A DNA stretch of 64,000 nt from Tubulanus polymorphus (Eukaryota > Nemertea > Palaeonemertea > Tubulaniformes > Tubulanidae), in NCBI RefSeq assembly GCF_964204645.1, contig NC_134028.1:15425263-15489262 (forward strand), given 5' to 3'. The notes beneath the pieces are model-generated. The model had not been told where the DNA came from and did not search any database. It was given only the letters and a program-made list of their open reading frames with translations. Of the stretch, positions 10,569-22,800 are shown one piece after another (position 1 is the stretch's first letter; the number at the start of each line of letters is the position of its first letter). Position numbers and translations under genes: made by a program.

Positions 10569-10743
10569 GGTTAAAGTCTATTTATTTTCGATTGACCTCG
10601 ATCTTTTTGGGATATTTCTCTTAATCTTTTGAACACATACTTTAATTTGGTCTCAATAGAACCAGTGAAGTATGTGTTCAAACATTAAGAGAAATATCCC
10701 CAAAAAATCAAGGACAATCGAAAATAAATATAAGACATTAACT
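10569..10743. mobile_element. Hairpin MITE
   Basis: A long inverted repeat: the arm containing TTTATTTTCGATTG and GGATATTTCTCTTAA is repeated in reverse complement after a short loop (about 10650-10665). No coding capacity. It looks like a foldback MITE upstream of the MULE-type gene. Confidence 0.7.
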
Positions 10744-12286
10744 CAATTCATTTTCATTTTTTTATGGGTTAAGCGATGGATTAAAGTTAGTCTAGAGTTA
10801 GTCTAAAGTTAGTTTCTAGCTTATCAGGTATAGTGCAAATATACTTGAGAACAGTTGATTTTTCAGTGGCTTTTTTTATATCATATTTTTTTCATATTAT
10901 CAATTTCAGATAGGGAAAATGCTAGGAAACGAAGAGAACTAATGTCAAGCTTAATACGAAACTCGTCAAATTCTACAAAAGAGCATCGTATCTATATAAA
11001 ATTTTCGTGCAATGAAGATCACACAACGCATACTACTGGAATTGTAAGAAAAATCTTTTTAGCGTATTGACAGATGTTTTATCACTTACCCCCCTAATTT
11101 TCTATATTCTTAAATCCAGCATGGCGGAATCTTGCAGCGCTTGGATGAGAGGCTTATCATTCGAATCGATAAAATGGTAGCAGATGGCGTACGATCCGTT
11201 AATGAAATGAAGCGTCATTTGAAATCGTACCTAAAAGATGAGTTGTTTCGTGGGAAAACTTTACCATCAAGGAGTAACAGAAGATATTTTCCAAACAGGC
11301 GAACGATCAAAAATCATATGAAACAACGGCTTTCACTTATAGACCAGGAAAATGTGCAGTGTTTGCTAAATGAGCTGGGTAAGGAGCACTCGGTGTTTTT
11401 CAGAGCCCTTACACTGGCTGAAAGAAATGATTCGATGGATGTTATCAATGAGGATGAAAACGATGATCATGATGATAGTGATAATGACGAAGATGGTGAG
11501 GAAGATAGCTTATTCAGAGGTGTCAATAAAAATATCACTACCAGTACACGCCTTCTATTTGTTCATCAAACAGCATGGCAGAAGAGGCTGTTATATCTAT
11601 ATGGTAATGAAATGGTGTTTTTAGACGCTACATACAAGACCACTTGTTACGCATTACCGCTCTTCTTTTTGGCTGTCAAATCAAATGTTGGCTATTCGGT
11701 TGTTGCTTCGTTTGTGGTACAAGATGAAACTTCTTCAAGTATAGCTGAGGCTCTATCGGTAATCCGAAATTGGAATCCCCAATGGGCGCAAAGGTATGCA
11801 ATGACAGACATTTATACGGAAGAAATAACAGCCATTACTTCATTATTTACAGGTAAGAGTCACATTTGGATTTTTAGAACAAAGTCAAAAAGATTAAGGT
11901 TATTCAAGTCATACAAAGGAACAACAATCAGACTGTCTAATATGAGGACCCAAATATCATTTCAGATTCTAAAGTTTTGATCTGTGATTTTTATCGCGAG
12001 CAATGCTGGGAACGATGGACCATAAAAAAAAAAGAGAACTGTGTTTCTAATAGAGACAAGGTACTTTTCCCATCATGTTAACTGTACATGCTGTAAAATG
12101 GACCACATACCGAGTAGATTCTCATTTCAATATTTAAGGTTTTATCCGGAATGAGACGATGTGCTAGGTCAAAATCTGAAGCAGACTCTCAGAAAGCTGT
12201 GGTTGAATTAAAGAATAGTAGTGATTGGAAAAACAATCCTAAAATGCAAAAGTGGTTCTCCAATACTTGGTTAAATGTAAAAGAGG

Positions 12287-13264
12287 TAAGCCAAGAAGCT
12301 ATTATAGATGAGCGATTTGTGATTTTCGGGTTTTTGATTTGCTCAAGAAATCCTTCTTTAAAAATATGCTAATGACCTATTTTGATTCATATACAGGCTG
12401 CTGTTGATTAGTAAGTATCACACCACACTCCATAAAATATGTCCTATTTATACAGCCAAAGTCCGGTATACTCACAGTAACTTTGATCTCAATGTACAGG
12501 CATGCAAAAATGCTTCATAGAATATGTTGTGCTTCTTCCTGCCTTATTGGTTATAGAATGGTAGATTTATATATTGTCTATCTACGTTTAATATTTAATT
12601 TCTGCAACTGCACTCTTAACTTTTACTGTCTTTCTTCTTATATCTTACATTCTTTTGTGCACTGGAGACAGAGTGAAATGTGATGTGATATGAAATGTGA
12701 TACCGGTATCAAATTTCATTCTGAAGGGTTGCACAATGTATATGGTTATAAACCAATGTGTATTGTGTGTAAGGCTAAAAAATGATACCTTGTTTCTCCA
12801 CCTTCTTCTAAAATCCACCCCCCCCCCCCTTTAAGTATTCTCTTTACCGAGCGAGGATTCTGTGGATTGGTCCGTGTGTCGCTCCAATGAATTTCTCCCC
12901 ATTCATGTACACCCATTCATGTACAATAAATAATAAATATCAGCTCAAATTAAGTTTTATGTTCACCCGGCAGGTCGGATTTTATTTTTAAATTAAATTC
13001 TTACCTGCTTTTCGAAGGGACCCGGCTGCCAGGATTTAATTTTTACAAATTTTCAGCATGATTTTTTCCGACCCGGCCGCTGCGGAGAAACAATGTATCA
13101 TTTTTTTAGCCTAAATTGTTTTTTCATTTGTGAACCAGTCAAAACAGTTGTAATGAAGTTGATCTACAATTTTTCATATTTCAATATTGTATTTCATTAA
13201 AAAATCCTTCATGACCATGTAGAAATGTTACAAGAATTCTACTTAAATTTTCATTCCTTTTTAG
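12287..13264 (+). other. Large intron of the MULE-type gene
   Basis: It lies between the exon ending WFSNTWLNVKE and the next exon. It contains a C homopolymer (about 12819) and short diverged inverted copies of an ACCCGGC-containing motif (12965-13085), possibly a degraded MITE. No gene seen. Confidence 0.5.
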
Positions 13265-14342
13265 AAATGGGCATGGGCCTTTCGCCAAGAAAGGTTGCTA
13301 GTAAACATCACAACTAATAACGGACTTGAACGACAGAACGGCGTTTTTAAACATCAGTACCTGCATAACCTGCGGAAGCATTCCCTGAGCAGTCTTGTAA
13401 AAATTTTGATCGAAGAATACCTACCGGATCAGTTAGAGAGGTAAATATTCATGTTGTTTTATTGGTTGAATGGAGATCTATTAAAAATACTCGTAGACAT
13501 AATCGTGTTTTAGATATATTGATGCGAATACCAAATGTTCAGCAACGGGATACAAGAGGATAAATGCAGCGTAACCGAAATTTTTACATAATCGACCATC
13601 GGACTTTGTTGATCACTGTATGAAGAGAATACCGTCTGCAGAGCTTTACAGTGCCAGCCACTTTGAAGTAATAGACATCGAAAAAGGGAAATTTCAGTTC
13701 AAAATTGACAATGAAAACTCGTATGAAATTTCCTTCTGCAATGAGAAAGGTTATCCAAGTTGTGGTTGTTATGACTGGCAGCACAATTACCTGCCTTGTA
13801 AGCATCTTATATATATATATTTCGCAATCTAAAATCGTTCGACGACTTGCCAGCATTATACCGAGACTCTCCATTCATCAGCGTCGACATGGAAGTTTGT
13901 TTTCGGTCAGTGGATCAACAACCATTTCAAGACGAGACGTTGGATATACTGGCAGATGTTCAGGATGACCATCCAACTGACGTAGAATACGCTAATATTC
14001 CAATGAAAAAATATCCAAAAAGGTCCCAAATCGTTCGCTGTCGTGATTTACTGGCATCGATCAAGAATTTGTTGTATGACGTTACTGATAACGAGGCACT
14101 AGATCGATGTGAACTGACGTTGAAGGGATGTAAAGAAGAGTTAGAATTGGCAACTAAGAAAGAGAATGGCATCACCATATCAGCCTTGCGACTTGCAGCC
14201 AAAAGAATCAAGCACAAAGCAGTTAAACGTCTACAGAATATTCCGTTAGATACCAGAAAAAGACATCCTTACTCCAACAGACATGGTAGAAAGCTGCAAT
14301 ATACAAACGAAATTACAGAACCAAAATGTCAGTAGATGAGTT

Positions 14343-14420
14343 ATAGGAAGATGTGGGTTTTATACCAGAGGACGAGAGGACGTCCTCTCGTCCTCTGGTA
14401 TGAAACCCACATCTTCCTAT
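14343..14420. repeat. Near-perfect 78-bp palindrome
   Basis: The 38-base arm 14343-14380 is the reverse complement of 14383-14420 with one mismatch and a 2-base centre. It sits at the 3' end of the coding region of the MULE-type gene. The left arm reads as continuing protein sequence (EDVGFIPEDE), suggesting a foldback duplication of local sequence. Confidence 0.85.
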
Positions 14421-14648
14421 TACTTAGATGAAATGGCACAGACCAAAGATATTCAAAGGTATGTAATGATTCTCACTTGAAACATTTTAACTGGATCATG
14501 TATTTAATTCCTTTAACTTGTTTATGTATCTCTTAGGATAATACCAGTATGCAAAAAAATGTAAAGCTGTGAATGAGTCTGGCAATGAATTCTGTATTTG
14601 GTGCACAGATAGTTCTTCAGGTAAATATATATGTATATAATATCGTAA

Positions 14649-15197
14649 TGTAGTGTTCAATTGTGTAATTTGTAACAGTTAATTTTGCTCTAGCTAGTGG
14701 CGCCCTCATGCGGTATTTCTTTGTACTAAAAGTTAAGATGGTATCCATGTGATTGCAATTTTAAGACAGTTTTAGTTTTTACGTTTGTTTCTGCCAAATT
14801 TATGTTAGATCAATCCCAAAACGTCTGTAAGTACATAGCAGAATATCTTCTAAATGTGTATTAATATTCAGTAATCAGTAACTATAGTTTAATGTGCTTT
14901 AAATCAGTCGCGAAAGTTTATTAAATTTAATTATTGAGTACGTGACTTCCGGTAAAGATGGAAGACATTTTTTTTTTTTACTTTCGATATTAATTTCCTA
15001 TTTTGCAATATTCTTATAGTGTAATATTGTTTATTTTATTAGAAACCAACAACAACATATGTAAAGAACAACGACAAGATATGTAAAGAACAACACAAGA
15101 TTAAGTTGATTCAAGAATAAAAAGTCAAAGAGTTGCGTTTAAACCAAGAAGATTGTTGCGTTAAGTTTATTTGCAAGATTCAAGATTGGCAGTTACA
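14649..15197 (+). repeat. 5' LTR of the BEL/Pao element
   Basis: 549 bases with TG...CA ends. Its partner is 20830-21377. It carries a T/A-rich stretch near 14970-15040 that could include the promoter. The long frame that opens inside it (15133) is not the likely protein start. Confidence 0.93.
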
Positions 15198-15219
15198 AAA
15201 GTTTAGACGAAGACTAAAG

Positions 15220-18200
15220 ATGACGGAAGAACTGAAATTGAAGAAAACTACAAGTAAGACAATACAGGAAGAAGATGCTGACTCCACGATTAAGTACGGT
15301 GACCTCACCCGTGACCTTGATGCATCAGACTCAGTAAGTCAGTGTTCAAGTACATCCTCGATACGTTTAAAGCTGTCAGAAGAAGAAGCTACCAGACGTA
15401 GCCTAGAAACTAAGTTGCTGAAAGCCAAAGAACAGCAACAACTTCAGCGAGAAAAATTACGTCTCGAACTTAAACATAAAGAACAGCTCCTAGAGCTCGA
15501 TGCTGCTGCGGCATTGCTACAAATCGAATCAGAACTGGAACAGTCGGCTGTAAGGCAGCATGTATATAACGAAGCAGATTGTGACAACGACGGTGCGCCG
15601 AGATCATCGAAACCAATTCTTAGTTCCAGTCAAACCGAAACAAAGGTGCCGCCACTATCGGCCGAAGCACGTGAGTGGTATCCGCAGAATGTTAACTCAA
15701 GAAGTGACATGAGTAATATGATGTCTTGCGTAGAACAAATGTTTTCGCACCAACAGCAGAGTAATCTTGAATTAACTCTTCCGAAACCAGAGATGCCCAC
15801 TTTCGATGGCAATCCGATCGATTATTACCCGTTCATCTCTGCATATGAAAATCTTATTGCATCGAAAACTCAAAATGCAAGTACACGTTTATATATGTTA
15901 CAACAGTATACGAAGGGTGAAGCCAACGAAGTAGTGAAAGCATTCTTAACCAATGAACCAAATGTTGGTCTCGTCAATGCGCTCGACGCCTTAAAAAGGC
16001 ATTATGGTCAGAATTACCGGATCGCAACTGCGTATATCGACAAGGTTACGAATGGCCCTCCAATACGTTCCGAAGACGGAGCAAGTCTCCAGAAGCTATC
16101 TGTGATATTAAATTCTTGTGCGAATGTCCTAAGTCAAATTGGTTACGTGAGTAAAATAGAGAATCCAGACTTTATGCGTCGTTTGATCTACAGGCTGCCT
16201 TACGACATGCGAAAGAGATGGCGTACGAAAGCAGATTACATCACGAACCTTGAACGAGAAATAACAATATCAGACATCGCTAGTTTTATTGAACATGAAG
16301 CACGAGTTCATACTCATCCGATATTCGGGGACATTAATGACTCGAAAGATAAATCGAAACAGAATCATCCGATAAAAAAGAAAACATTTACTACGAACGC
16401 TGAAGAAATATACTCTAAGGACTCACGAAAGAACTGTGTTTATTGTAGTGAAAATCACTGGCTTGATCAGTGTAAAATATTTTTAGACAAATCAGTTGAA
16501 GATCGTCGTAAGTTTGCTCGTGAAAAGGCGCTATGCTATAATTGTATGAAGATGAAGCACAGAGCTAGGACATGTCGTAGTCAAGCATCGTGTCGTACAT
16601 GTGGCAAACGCCATCATAGTCTGCTGCATACAGAACAGCCTCCACCCGTGAAGAATGCTTTTGTAAGAAATCCAGTTCCTGGAACAGTAAAGTTACCTAT
16701 AGTACCAGTTTTGCTGAAAGCTAATGATTGTCAGCTAACAACGTACGCGCTACTCGACAGCGGCTCAACAGTTTCATTCTGTACCGAGAGCTTGATAGAT
16801 CGTCTTAAAATTCCTGCTGAGTATAAACGCTATCAGCTGAGCACTTTAGGAAGGGTTGAGACTGTTGAGTGTCGGGAAATATCAATCAATGCCTATAGTT
16901 TGGATGGGTGCAGTTCTCTTCAGCTGCGGAACATGCTATCTACACCGTCCTTACCAGTCTCGAAGAATGACATGGTATGTCAAGACGAAGTCAACAAGTG
17001 GCCCCACCTGGATGGCGTTACAGTCTCAAACATCGACTCTCGTGTGGAGCTGCTGATAGGTAACGACAATCCAGCTGCATTGGAACCAATAGAAGTACGG
17101 AAACCGGCTAACAGCAACGGTCCATTTGCTGTACGTACACAGTTCGGCTGGACAGTATATGGTACAGCCCAGCCATATGAAGTGATCAACAAAGGTTCAG
17201 TTAATCTAGTCAAAGGCAGCGATGATGAACTTAATCAGAGATTCCGTGAATTCTGCAATCGTGAATTCAGCGACGCATTTACTGATGCTTCAGCTATGTC
17301 AGTGGATGACAAGAAAGCTCTCTCAGCGATCGAGAGTACAGCTGTTATGAGAGAAAATCATTACGAGGTAGGGTTACCATGGAAATACCCTCCTTCAGAA
17401 TTGGTCAACAATAGAGTTATGGCCGAACACAGATTGAATCTACTGAAGGGTCGTCTCCTAAAAAATGAAGAATTACAAGCTAAGTATACAAAATATATTG
17501 ATCGTCTGTTGGAGCTCGGATTCGCCGAACAAGTCCCAGTTGAAGAAGTTGTATCGCCATATGTCTGGTACTTGCCTCACCACCCAGTATGGCATCCGCG
17601 GAAACCAGACAAGCTTAGAGTGGTATTCGACTGTTCAGCTAAATATCAGGGTAGATCACTAAACGACATGCTGTATCAGGGACCAGATCTCACTAATTCC
17701 TTGATTGGTGTATTAAGTCGCTTCCGACAGGAACATGTCGCATTCATTGGAGACATAGAGAGCATGTTTCACCAGGTGAATGTTGAAGAACGAGATCGAA
17801 ACGCGTTACGCTTCCTGTGGTGGCCAGACCACGATATTGAACAGCCACCTATTGACCACCGTATGAAGGTTCACATCTTCGGAGCAGCCTCATCACCAAG
17901 TGTTTGTAACTATGCTCTACATAGGACAGCAGACGACAACAGAGCGGACTTCGCCGCAGATATAGTTGAAACGGTACATCGAAATTTTTACGTGGACGAT
18001 TGTCTCAGGTCTGTGGAATCGTCTCAAGCTGCCACAACAATGATCAATCAGTTAAGCTGTCTATTGTCAAGAGGTGGATTTCGACTGACTAAGTTTGCTT
18101 CAAATTCGAGAGAAGTTGTCGAACATATTCCACCAGAAGAACGAGCACCCCCTCTGCGCGAATTGGGTGATCATGATCTGCCTGGTGACCGCGTCCTCGG

Positions 18201-20615
18201 CGTCTGGTGGGACATGGAAACTGATACGTTACGTTTTAAAGTGAATATTAAGCCACAACCTGTTACTCGACGTGGGATGTTGTCTGTAGTCAGTGCTATT
18301 TACGATCCGCTCGGACTTGCTTCGCCATTACTGCTACCAGCGAAGGTCATATCTCAACACCTGTGTAAGTCCGGACTAGGTTGGGATGACAAAGTACCCG
18401 CGAATTATGAACGTGAGTGGAGTAATTGGCTGCAAGACCTACCCCTGCTGGAAGAGTTCTCAGTCCCAAGATGTATTAGACCTGCTAATTTTGGTCGCGC
18501 GACTTCAACACAGCTTCATCATTTTGCAGACGCATCTGAGAAAGGATTCGGTGCAGTTTCATACGTACGTCTTATTAATGAAAATGGGCACATACATTCT
18601 GCATTCTTAGCGTCAAGGTCGAGATTGGCCCCACTCAAGGTGATGTCAATACCACGTCTCGAGCTGTCTGCAGCAGTATTAGCAGTGAAACTAGATCGTA
18701 TGCTTCGCGAAGAACTCGACCTGGATATCGACAACTCCACATTCTGGTCCGACAGCCGAAGTACATCAGCAATACGAGTAGTCGTTTCAAGGTATTCGTC
18801 GCAAACAGGTTATCAATTATCCAAGAAGGTTCAAATCCAGAGCAATGGAGATACATACCGGGGGTTTTAAACCCAGCCGATGAAGTCTCTCGAGGACTCA
18901 CTGCTCAGCAATTCCTGCAAAATGACAGATGGGTTGCTGGGCCAGAGTTTCTACGAAAACAAGAAAGCGAATGGCCTCGACAAGAATTCGGAAATCACGA
19001 TGTATCAATAGAAGATACAGAAGTTAAAAAGACATTTGTTTCAAAGGACTTGGAAATCAACTCATCGTCAACCAGCGTGCTGCTAAACATAGCAGATAGA
19101 TCTTCAACGTGGCATAAGGCCAAAATTGTAGCGGCGTTGGTTATGCGTTTTATAGCAAGACTGAAACAATCTGTCTCTAAACGGAAGGGACTAAATACTG
19201 CAGCTCAAGGTACCGCATACAAACATATAACTGTACCCGAATTGAGAGCTGCCGAAAGCGCCATTGTTGAAGCTGTACAGCGTAAAGTTTACGGTAAAGA
19301 AATGGAAAGACTGGAGCAGAACAGAACGACAGATAGACGTAAATATCGCAAATTCGTTAAGAAGACTAGTGTACTTCGGCGTCTAAACCCCATAGTGGTA
19401 AATGGACAGCTGAGAGTTGGTGGACGTCTGTCTTACTCAACAGTGAACGAGGACCAGAAGCATCCTTTAATACTTCCACCAAATGAACATGTAACTAAGC
19501 TTATTATCCGCCATTACCATCGTTATAGGGCTGGACATTCCGGTCGAAACCACGTTCTGTCACTTGTACGCGAGAAGTATTGGATAGTCCACGGTATGTC
19601 AGCAGTATATCGTATTCTGAGGGACTGCATTGACTGCAAAAAGAGACAAGGTCTTCCAGGTCAACAAATGATGGCGGACTTACCACCTGAAAGGCTAGTC
19701 GCTGATAAACCGCCTTTTTCGAACGTCGGAATTGATTATTTTGGTCCGTATTTGGTAAAGATCGGCAGAAGTCAAGTAAAGCGATATGGCTGTATTTTTA
19801 CCTGTATGTCATCGCGAGCAGTCCACTTGGAAATCGCTAATTCTATGGACACCTCTGCGTTCATAAATGCTCTGAGACGTTTCATAGCCAGGAGGGGCAA
19901 CCCGGAGTGTATAAGAAGTGATAATGGAACCAACTTTACTGGAGCTCAACGAGAATTACGTGATTCAATAGCTGGGTGGAACCAGGAGAAAATCGAAGGA
20001 TTCATGCTCCAGCGCGAAATTACGTGGGAATTTAATCCGCCAAGTGGATCGCACTTCGGTGGCGTATGGGAGCGTTGCATAAGAACAGTTCGAAAGGTGC
20101 TTAATGCGTTGTTAAGCCAACAAGTGTTAAACGACGAGAATTTGTCCACTCTTATGTGCGAAGTGGAATCTGTAATTAACTCGCGTCCACTTACCGCGAT
20201 TTCTGGAGATGTCAGTGACTTACAGGCCCTAACGCCTAATCATATCTTGCTCTTGCGCGCCGGAGGCACCATGCCGCCAGGTGTCTTTAAACCTACTGAT
20301 ATGTATATAAAGAGAAAGTGGCGTCAAGTACAGTATCTTGCCAATACGTTTTGGCGACGTTGGGTTAAAGAGTATTTGCCTGTGTTACAGGAGCGCCAGC
20401 GATGGCAAAAGCCGAGCGTCAATTTTAGCGTTGGTGACATTGTTTTAGTGATGGACCACACACTCCCTAGGTGTTGTTGGCCGCTAGGCCGAGTTATTAG
20501 CGTACATCCGGGAAAGGACAATAAAGTCAGGGTTGTTACCTTGAAGACAAGGTCGCAAAATTCTCTTGTACGCCCAGTTGATAAACTTGTGCACCTCGAG
20601 TGTGTACATAAGTAA
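15220..20615 (+). pseudogene. gag-pol: BEL/Pao Gag-Pol polyprotein with one frameshift
   Basis: The start is placed at MTEELKLKK (15220), just after the LTR. Domains in order: a charged coiled-coil Gag N-terminus; the Gag DUF1759-type region (LPKPEMPTFDGNPIDYY); Cys/His knuckles (CVYCSENHWLDQC, CYNCMKMKHRARTC, CRTCGKRHH); an aspartic protease (ALLDSGSTVSFC, about 16750); and reverse transcriptase with FYVDDCL (about 17987). RNase H follows (HHFADASEKGFGAV, SIPRLELSAAV, FWSDSRS), then integrase with its HHCC finger (19510-19640) and DDE residues (GIDYFGPY, RSDNGTNF, GGVWERCIRT), and a C-terminal DUF5641-like region. The frame shifts between about 18755 and 18777, at the end of RNase H. Everything else is open, so length and domain order are those of a full BEL element. 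Confidence 0.93.
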
Positions 20616-20813
20616 CTTTGTAACAATTTGTATTAATTTGTAATTTTAAAGAGCGTAAACAGAATTTCTTAAGATAAGCCTATAGTGGTTTAATGTTAAG
20701 CTGGTTATGTGATGTTTTTTGATAATTTTGTAGTTTGTAGTACTAAGGTTTTTTGGTTTTATAAGCATAAGGCTAGTTTTTTAAATTTTTTGTTTTAAGC
20801 GCCCTACGTGCCC

Positions 20814-20829
20814 TTAAGGAGGTGGGTGA
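20814..20829 (+). promoter_or_regulatory. Polypurine tract of the BEL element
   Basis: The purine-rich run AAGGAGGTGGGTGA directly abuts the 3' LTR. It is the expected primer site for plus-strand DNA synthesis. Confidence 0.7.
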
Positions 20830-21377
20830 TGTAGTGTTCAATTGTGTAATTTGTAACAGTTAATTTTGCTCTAGCTAGTGGCGCCCTCATGCGGTATTTC
20901 TTTGTACTAAAAGTTAAGATGGTATCCATGTGATTGCAATTTTAAGACAGTTTTAGTTTTTACGTTTGTTTCTGCCAAATTTATGTTAGATCAATCCCAA
21001 AACGTCTGTAAGTACATAGCAGAATATCTTCTAAATGTGTATTAATATTCAGTAATCAGTAACTATAGTTTAATGTGTTTAAATCAGTCGCGAAAGTTTA
21101 TTAAATTTAATTATTGAGTACGTGACTTCCGGTAAAGATGGAAGACATTTTTTTTTTTTACTTTCGATATTAATTTCCTATGTTGCAATATTCTTATAGT
21201 GTAATATTGTTTATTTTATTAGAAACCAACAACAACATATGTAAAGAACAACGACAAGATATGTCAAGAACAACACAAGATTAAGTTGATTCAAGAATAA
21301 AAAGTCAAAGAGTTGCGTTTAAACCAAGAAGATTGTTGCGTTAAGTTTATTTGCAAGATTCAAGATTGGCAGTTACA
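20830..21377 (+). repeat. 3' LTR of the BEL/Pao element
   Basis: 548 bases, matching 14649-15197 apart from three visible differences. It is followed by the target duplication CGTAA. Confidence 0.93.
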
Positions 21378-21382
21378 CGTAA

Positions 21383-21817
21383 TAATAATTCTTAATGATG
21401 TTCCATGATTCACATTGAGTGAGAACACAGATTAAACATATTTCCAAACTACCGGTACACTTAATATGTCTTAAATCATATAAATTTGTATTCATTTTAT
21501 AAATAGTTGAGAAACGTGATGACCGAACAAATGACCAAAGTTTCAGATTGCATTCCATAGATGAATCTAAATATATACTCATTCAAACGTTGGATCAAGA
21601 CAAAAGTAAGACTTAATTAAGTGAAACCTTTTTTGAATTCTGCTTTAAAGTTGAAAAAGACTTCATGTTGTATGTTTTAAAGGGGGAGAAAAATGGTACT
21701 GGTATAAAATTGTCACTGAAAAGGAAACATCGTCGTGGTAAGTACATAACATTACAATGAATTTTCTTGGATGTGCTAATCATAAACATATTTGATTCAG
21801 ATAACATCCTCTTACAG
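21383..21817 (+). other. Intron remainder of the MULE-type gene
   Basis: It lies between the BEL element and the next exon. No repeat or gene is recognised. Confidence 0.5.
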
Positions 21818-22684
21818 CACAATTACCGGTAACAGAACAAACGCAAGAGCCAGTGCCAGTAACCAAATGTTTCAAAGGTATTATCTTATTATTTACTATG
21901 TATTTATCAGTAAATTATCCATATCATACTCGAAGCATTTCAAAAAATCTTTTATCTGTTTCTTTGGTGTTTTAAATTTTTTTCAGGTGATTACAGTCTT
22001 GCTGAACTGAATTCCGAAATTGAAAGTATCCCTGACATGAAAATAACAATAAAAGATGACAGTCGTGTTTTCGTCTGCGATGAAGTTTTGGAAAAGATTG
22101 ACTTCAATTCACTTGAAGGCAACAACTGGCTTAATGATAAGGTACTCGCTTTGGGACTTAGTGTATTGGGATTCAAGTACCGGTAGATTATTGATGATTT
22201 ATATAAGTCTTAGTCCAATCTTTCATTTCAGATTATCAATAGTTATCTCAGTCTGCTTATGGAGGAAAGAAATAAAGAAGATAATCATCACATATTGGTG
22301 CTTACATCATATCTTGCAGTTTTATGGAATCGTCCAAATATGTGGCTTTATAAGAAGGTATTTTCTAATGAGAAAAAAAAGTTTAATAAAAGACTGTGGT
22401 GAATCGTATAATATATCAACTTGTATGTAATCACAAATGATAAGCTTATTACCATTAATTTTCATCATTGAGTTCACTAGGAATGCTTTATAAAATGTAT
22501 TCGTGATCCTGTATTTCGATGTCACAATTTCAGATTAAGATGTCGGTGTATGATTGGATATTTGTTCCAATAAATGTTCGTGACAGTCATTGGGTACTTT
22601 TAGCAGCTAATGTTTCTGAAAAACTGTATCTGTTTTGGATCCATTGTCATCAAAGCAGAATTTTACCCTTATAGATAAGTGGAG
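21818..22684 (+). pseudogene. Ulp1-like (C48) cysteine protease exons of the MULE-type gene, 3' truncated
   Basis: Four exons have consensus splice sites: 21818-21877, 21987-22141, 22232-22357 and 22534-22684. They encode a Ulp1-like N-terminal region (FNSLEGNNWLNDK, IINSYLSLLMEER), a W-rich segment (LWNRPNMWLYKK) and the catalytic His (NVRDSHWVLLAA, His at 22588). The expected Asp segment (LDPLSS) appears in a shifted frame after about 22628. The catalytic Cys would lie further downstream. That part is missing because Polinton copy B begins at about 22801, within the following intron. Ulp1 domains joined to transposases are known from some MULE and KDZ elements; cleavage of SUMO-type substrates is the family activity, not shown here. 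Confidence 0.65.
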
Positions 22685-22800
22685 GTATGTGCATTCATTT
22701 GAAATCATTCACCTGTTGGTGCTGTTTGATAGTAGACAATAGAAATTATTGTCACCAAACTATACAAATATATATTCATTTTTTATTTGTTTATACTAGA

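Larger units (their letters stand above)
10158..14631 (+). pseudogene. MULE-type transposase with SWIM zinc finger, decayed
   Basis: Spliced exons can be followed with consensus borders. They are a possible first exon 10158-10270; 10910-11049 (RENARKRRELMSS, HTTHTTGI); 11120-about 11852; a short exon from about 11966 (LICDFYREQCWERW); 12140-12284 (WFSNTWLNVKE); 13265-13441 (NNGLERQNGVFKH); 13514-about 14335; and 14537-14621. The second coding exon has the MULE transposase core (VFLDATYKTTCYALPLFFLA, FVVQDETSSSIAEAL, MTD), supplying Asp residues of a DDE site. Around 13755-13805 lies a SWIM finger (C-G-C-x12-C-K-H). Damage: an in-frame TAA near 13572, a TA-microsatellite frameshift at 13808-13820, stops in the third coding exon and a hairpin at 14343. 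It may be an autonomous transposon or a former host gene. The 3' exons continue at 21818, beyond a BEL insertion. Confidence 0.7.
14649..21377 (+). mobile_element. BEL/Pao LTR retrotransposon, nearly complete
   Basis: The termini are TGTAGTG...AGTTACA. Two LTRs (14649-15197 and 20830-21377) flank a single gag-pol region. The 5-base target duplication CGTAA is present at 14644-14648 and 21378-21382. By eye the LTRs differ at three positions (one indel, two substitutions), indicating a young insertion. It lies in an intron of the MULE/SWIM/Ulp1 gene in the same orientation. One frameshift in the pol region probably makes this copy inactive. Confidence 0.95.

Noticed and set aside
18750-18780. 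Programmed ribosomal frameshift in the BEL element
   Set aside because: BEL elements normally use one continuous frame, and the shift lies inside RNase H rather than at the gag-pol border. A mutation is simpler.
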